Part shown: piece after piece, positions 61,560 to 64,000 of the stretch
Layout of the letters: every line of letters begins with the position of its first letter
Position numbering within the stretch: position 1 is the first letter of the stretch
Source: Trichobilharzia szidati
Lineage: Eukaryota > Platyhelminthes > Trematoda > Strigeidida > Schistosomatidae
Assembly: GCA_944472155.2 (NCBI GenBank)
Contig: OX235273.1
Coordinates: forward strand, 83,942,793 to 84,006,792
DNA length: 64,000 nt
Reading direction: 5' to 3'
Notes under the pieces: model-generated
Database searches by the model: none
What the model saw: only the letters and a program-made list of their open reading frames with translations
Told to the model about the DNA's origin: nothing
Position numbers and translations under genes: made by a program

Positions 61560-61850
61560 CTCACTAAATGAGTCACCCATTATTTTATTGCATCATTCAG
61601 GTCTTACTAACAGGGAACATTAGACCACTAGTGGAACTTCGTTTGTATGCCAGAAGAAGACACGATCTAAGATGGAAGTATTTGCGAATCCATGACTTCT
61701 TCCGGAAAATACCCAGCATAATACTGCCATCCGGCCTTCCCATTAGATACACGTCAATAAACGACAAATTATTGTCCTTCTGTCTTTCATATGTGGACTC
61801 AATGTTTGGGTGAGCCACATTGAGAGATTTTAGGGGGGACCTCGGCATTC
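61560..61850 (-). mobile_element. Penelope-like RT fragment
   Basis: The minus-strand frame 61848-61597 encodes NNLSFIDVYLMGRPDGSIML, then FRKKSWIRKYFHLRS and LAYKR. This is the pattern LPFLDV, DGS, YRKPTxxxxYLxFxS, xxKR that follows the YxDD box in Penelope-like RTs. It is isolated, inside the DNA that separates the two RTE fragments. Confidence 0.5.
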
Positions 61851-62155
61851 ATTCAATTCCTATTCAAGATGAAAGTATTGTGTATGCATCCACAGCAGAA
61901 CGAGAGTTGGTTGATCGCATTTGTGAGCGGATGGTTCTCTAATTTGGCCATAAATAAGTTGACTAAATAAATAACCAAGATATAATTGACTGCCAATCCT
62001 TACACTTGAAACTGAATCTCAATGCATATCTGAAAATACACGTTCCTCGTACAGCGGAGTAGTCAGGCTTTGCAGTTAGAAAATAGAATATTAGTCACAC
62101 ACATTTGAAACCAATGTGGTTAATGGAATTAACGTCCAGGCATATGAAGCCTGCT

Positions 62156-63332
62156 GGACACAAAAGTAAGAAGAGGAGCAGACGTTGGCTCAGACCACCA
62201 CCTGGTACAAGTGACAATCCAAGTCAAATTAAAAGCTTTCAGAGAAACAGGAGCTGCAGATAGACCACAAGCCAAGCTCAACACTCAGAAACTGAAGGAC
62301 CAGGATACGAAGGATATCTTTACTGCAAGCATAAACGACAAAGCCGAGACACAAGTCAACACTGGCGAAGAGGTCAGCGTTGAAAAGCACTGAACAACTT
62401 GAAGACAGTGTGGAGTCAAACCTGCATGGAAGTTCTAGGCAGAAAGAAGAGACAGGACAAACAGTGGCTCACTACGGACACTCGGAGACTGATAGAGGAG
62501 AGAGAGATGGTGAAACAAAAGATTCTCCAGTGCACCGACGAGCAGCAAAAACAGGATTTAAATGCAAGCTACAAGACACTGAACAAAAGAGTAAAGAAGA
62601 GCGCCAGGGAAGACAAAAGAAAATATTATGAAGCCATGGCAAGTGAAGCAGAACAAGCTGCAGGCAAAGGAGATCTCGCAACACTCTACCAAACAACTAG
62701 GTACCTATCGAGCAAAAGTTTGACACAAATCAAGCTGTGAAGGATGACAATGGAAAGTCAATCACCAGAGAGGTGGAGCAAAGGAAACACCGGGCTGAAC
62801 ACCACCTACAACGCTCCCAACAATACCAACGACTGAGACAGAGCTACCAGTGAACACCAATCCCCCAACGAAATCAGAAGTCCTGAAGGCAATCAAGATG
62901 CTAAAAGCTGGAAAAGCAGCAGGACCAGATGGAATCTCAGCAGAAGCATTGAAAATGGACACAGAGACGGCAGTGGACTTGATGACGCCACTACTGGAAA
63001 AGGTGTGGAAAGAAGGCAAAGTGCCCTAGGATTGGAAGAAAGGATACTTATTCAAACTACCAAAGAGAGGAGACCTAAGTCAATGCAAGAACTGGCGCGG
63101 AATTATGCTCCTTCCCATCCCAAGGAAAATACTAAGTCGCATCATCCTGGAGAGAATCAAACATGCCCTGGATGAAAATCTTCGAGCGGAACAGGCTGGA
63201 TTCAGGAGAAACAAGTCATGCATTGATCAGATCGCAGGACTACGGATCATCACTGAACAAAGCTCCGTACCTCAACTCCATTGAACTTGAAGAGTCCTTC
63301 GATAGCGTCGATCGAGAGGTGATTTGGAACTA
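62156..63332 (+). mobile_element. RTE-like LINE fragment (endonuclease end to mid RT)
   Basis: Starts with RRGADVGSDHHLVQVTIQVK and a LKAFRETGAADRPQ stretch. It continues with LKTVWSQTCMEVLGRKKRQD, then TRRLIEEREMVKQKILQ and YYEAMASEAEQAAGKGD (62399-62740). The RT follows: LKMLKAGKAAGPDGIS-type sequence (about 62890-62940), KLPKRGDLSQCKNWRGIMLL (about 63055-63110), SRIILERIKHALDENLRAEQ, AGFRRNKSCIDQIAGLR and FDSVDREV. It is cut off near 63332 by the right inverted-repeat arm, before the YADD box. Several frames are long, so this copy is younger than the other RTE remains here, but it is truncated and inactive. Confidence 0.75.
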
Positions 63333-63346
63333 AATCGCTACTACCG

Positions 63347-63866
63347 GTTATTGTTTAACAATCACAAAATGGCCGACAGTTCCTTATAGGTACTAATGGT
63401 CAACAAGATTATATCCACAGAATCAGTGTTCGAAGGTAAACGAATTACATTAATTTCTGCAAATTCCTGGCCACAAACACCACAGAAATGAGAATTTTGT
63501 GTGACTAATTAATGTAACACAAAATTCTAACAGCGCGTCAAGGTCAAGCTCAATAAGTGAGAACAGCAGAGCTGTTTCAAAGGCGATCCACGTGTTATTT
63601 AAACAGCTTGTGAATGCCAGACACGGAATAAAGGGATGCGAATAAACATTGTTCAACAGTAACGAGTACACAAATAAAGTTTATAGAGCAGATAATGTTC
63701 AACTACAAGAAATTAATCACCATACACCAAAATAGGGTCCGAATACATCAGGTGGGTTAAACTTCGATCGCAAACTAATCCGTCTTTAAGAAGTGAGAAA
63801 ATATATTTCGACTAATAACTAATGGCAAGTAATATAACGTTGAACACAAAAATTGAAATATATTGA
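63347..63866 (-). repeat. Right arm of the large inverted repeat
   Basis: Reverse complement of 59826-60328, including the identical 73-codon frame (63671-63450 on the minus strand). Beyond about 63866 the similarity ends. Its inner edge interrupts the RTE reverse transcriptase. Confidence 0.7.
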
Positions 63867-64000
63867 AGGAAAGATGAGAAATGAATTGAGGCTTATTTTA
63901 AAACATTGTGTTCATGAAGTAGTGTGTCTTATCGTTGGTTAGCATTAACTTTGAGTGCAATCGGTTGATCAAATAATGTCAACTTTGAATGTCTGACAGT

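Overview
The window reads as nuclear DNA of a parasitic flatworm, most likely a schistosome-type blood fluke. Genes are intron-rich, with very short introns at the 5' end (43 and 46 nt) and kilobase introns towards the 3' end, a pattern known from schistosomes. Most of the rest is degenerate retroelement sequence of types known from schistosomes: CR1/Jockey-like and RTE-like (SR2 and SR3/Perere-3 type) LINEs, Penelope-like elements with a GIY-YIG end, a Sm-alpha-like hammerhead SINE and a trace of Gypsy integrase. No bacterial gene organisation, rRNA, functional tRNA or CRISPR array was seen. The species is inferred from these families only. Layout: (1) 1-5611 holds the 3' half of a seven-exon membrane-protein gene (copy A), cut by the left window edge. 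(2) 5612-24240 is a graveyard of retroelements, nearly all on the minus strand. (3) 24240-33640 is an inverted paralogous unit (copy B, minus strand, damaged) with a CR1-like element in its 3' flank and a further 3' remnant (D). (4) 34185-42576 holds copy C, for which all seven exons can be joined into one uninterrupted 246-codon reading frame. (5) 45.7-56.0 kb holds a tandem pair of secreted aspartic-protease-like genes (AP1 broken, AP2 open as far as it can be followed), both lacking a visible C-terminal lobe. (6) 56-64 kb has a Gypsy integrase scrap and a chimeric RTE region enclosed by a roughly 500 bp inverted repeat. The most interesting content is the multicopy membrane-protein family (A, B, C). 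The spliced product of C has a short N-terminal tail and about seven hydrophobic segments. In length and layout it resembles the Bax-inhibitor-1/TMBIM (lifeguard) family, but the acidic pair typical of that family is missing or altered. The copies lie in direct and inverted segmental duplications. Copies A and C are nearly identical over one internal tract and more diverged on both sides, which suggests gene conversion. A CR1-like insertion occupies the same site in A and B and is absent from C and D. All family assignments come from reading translated sequence by eye; no database search was run.
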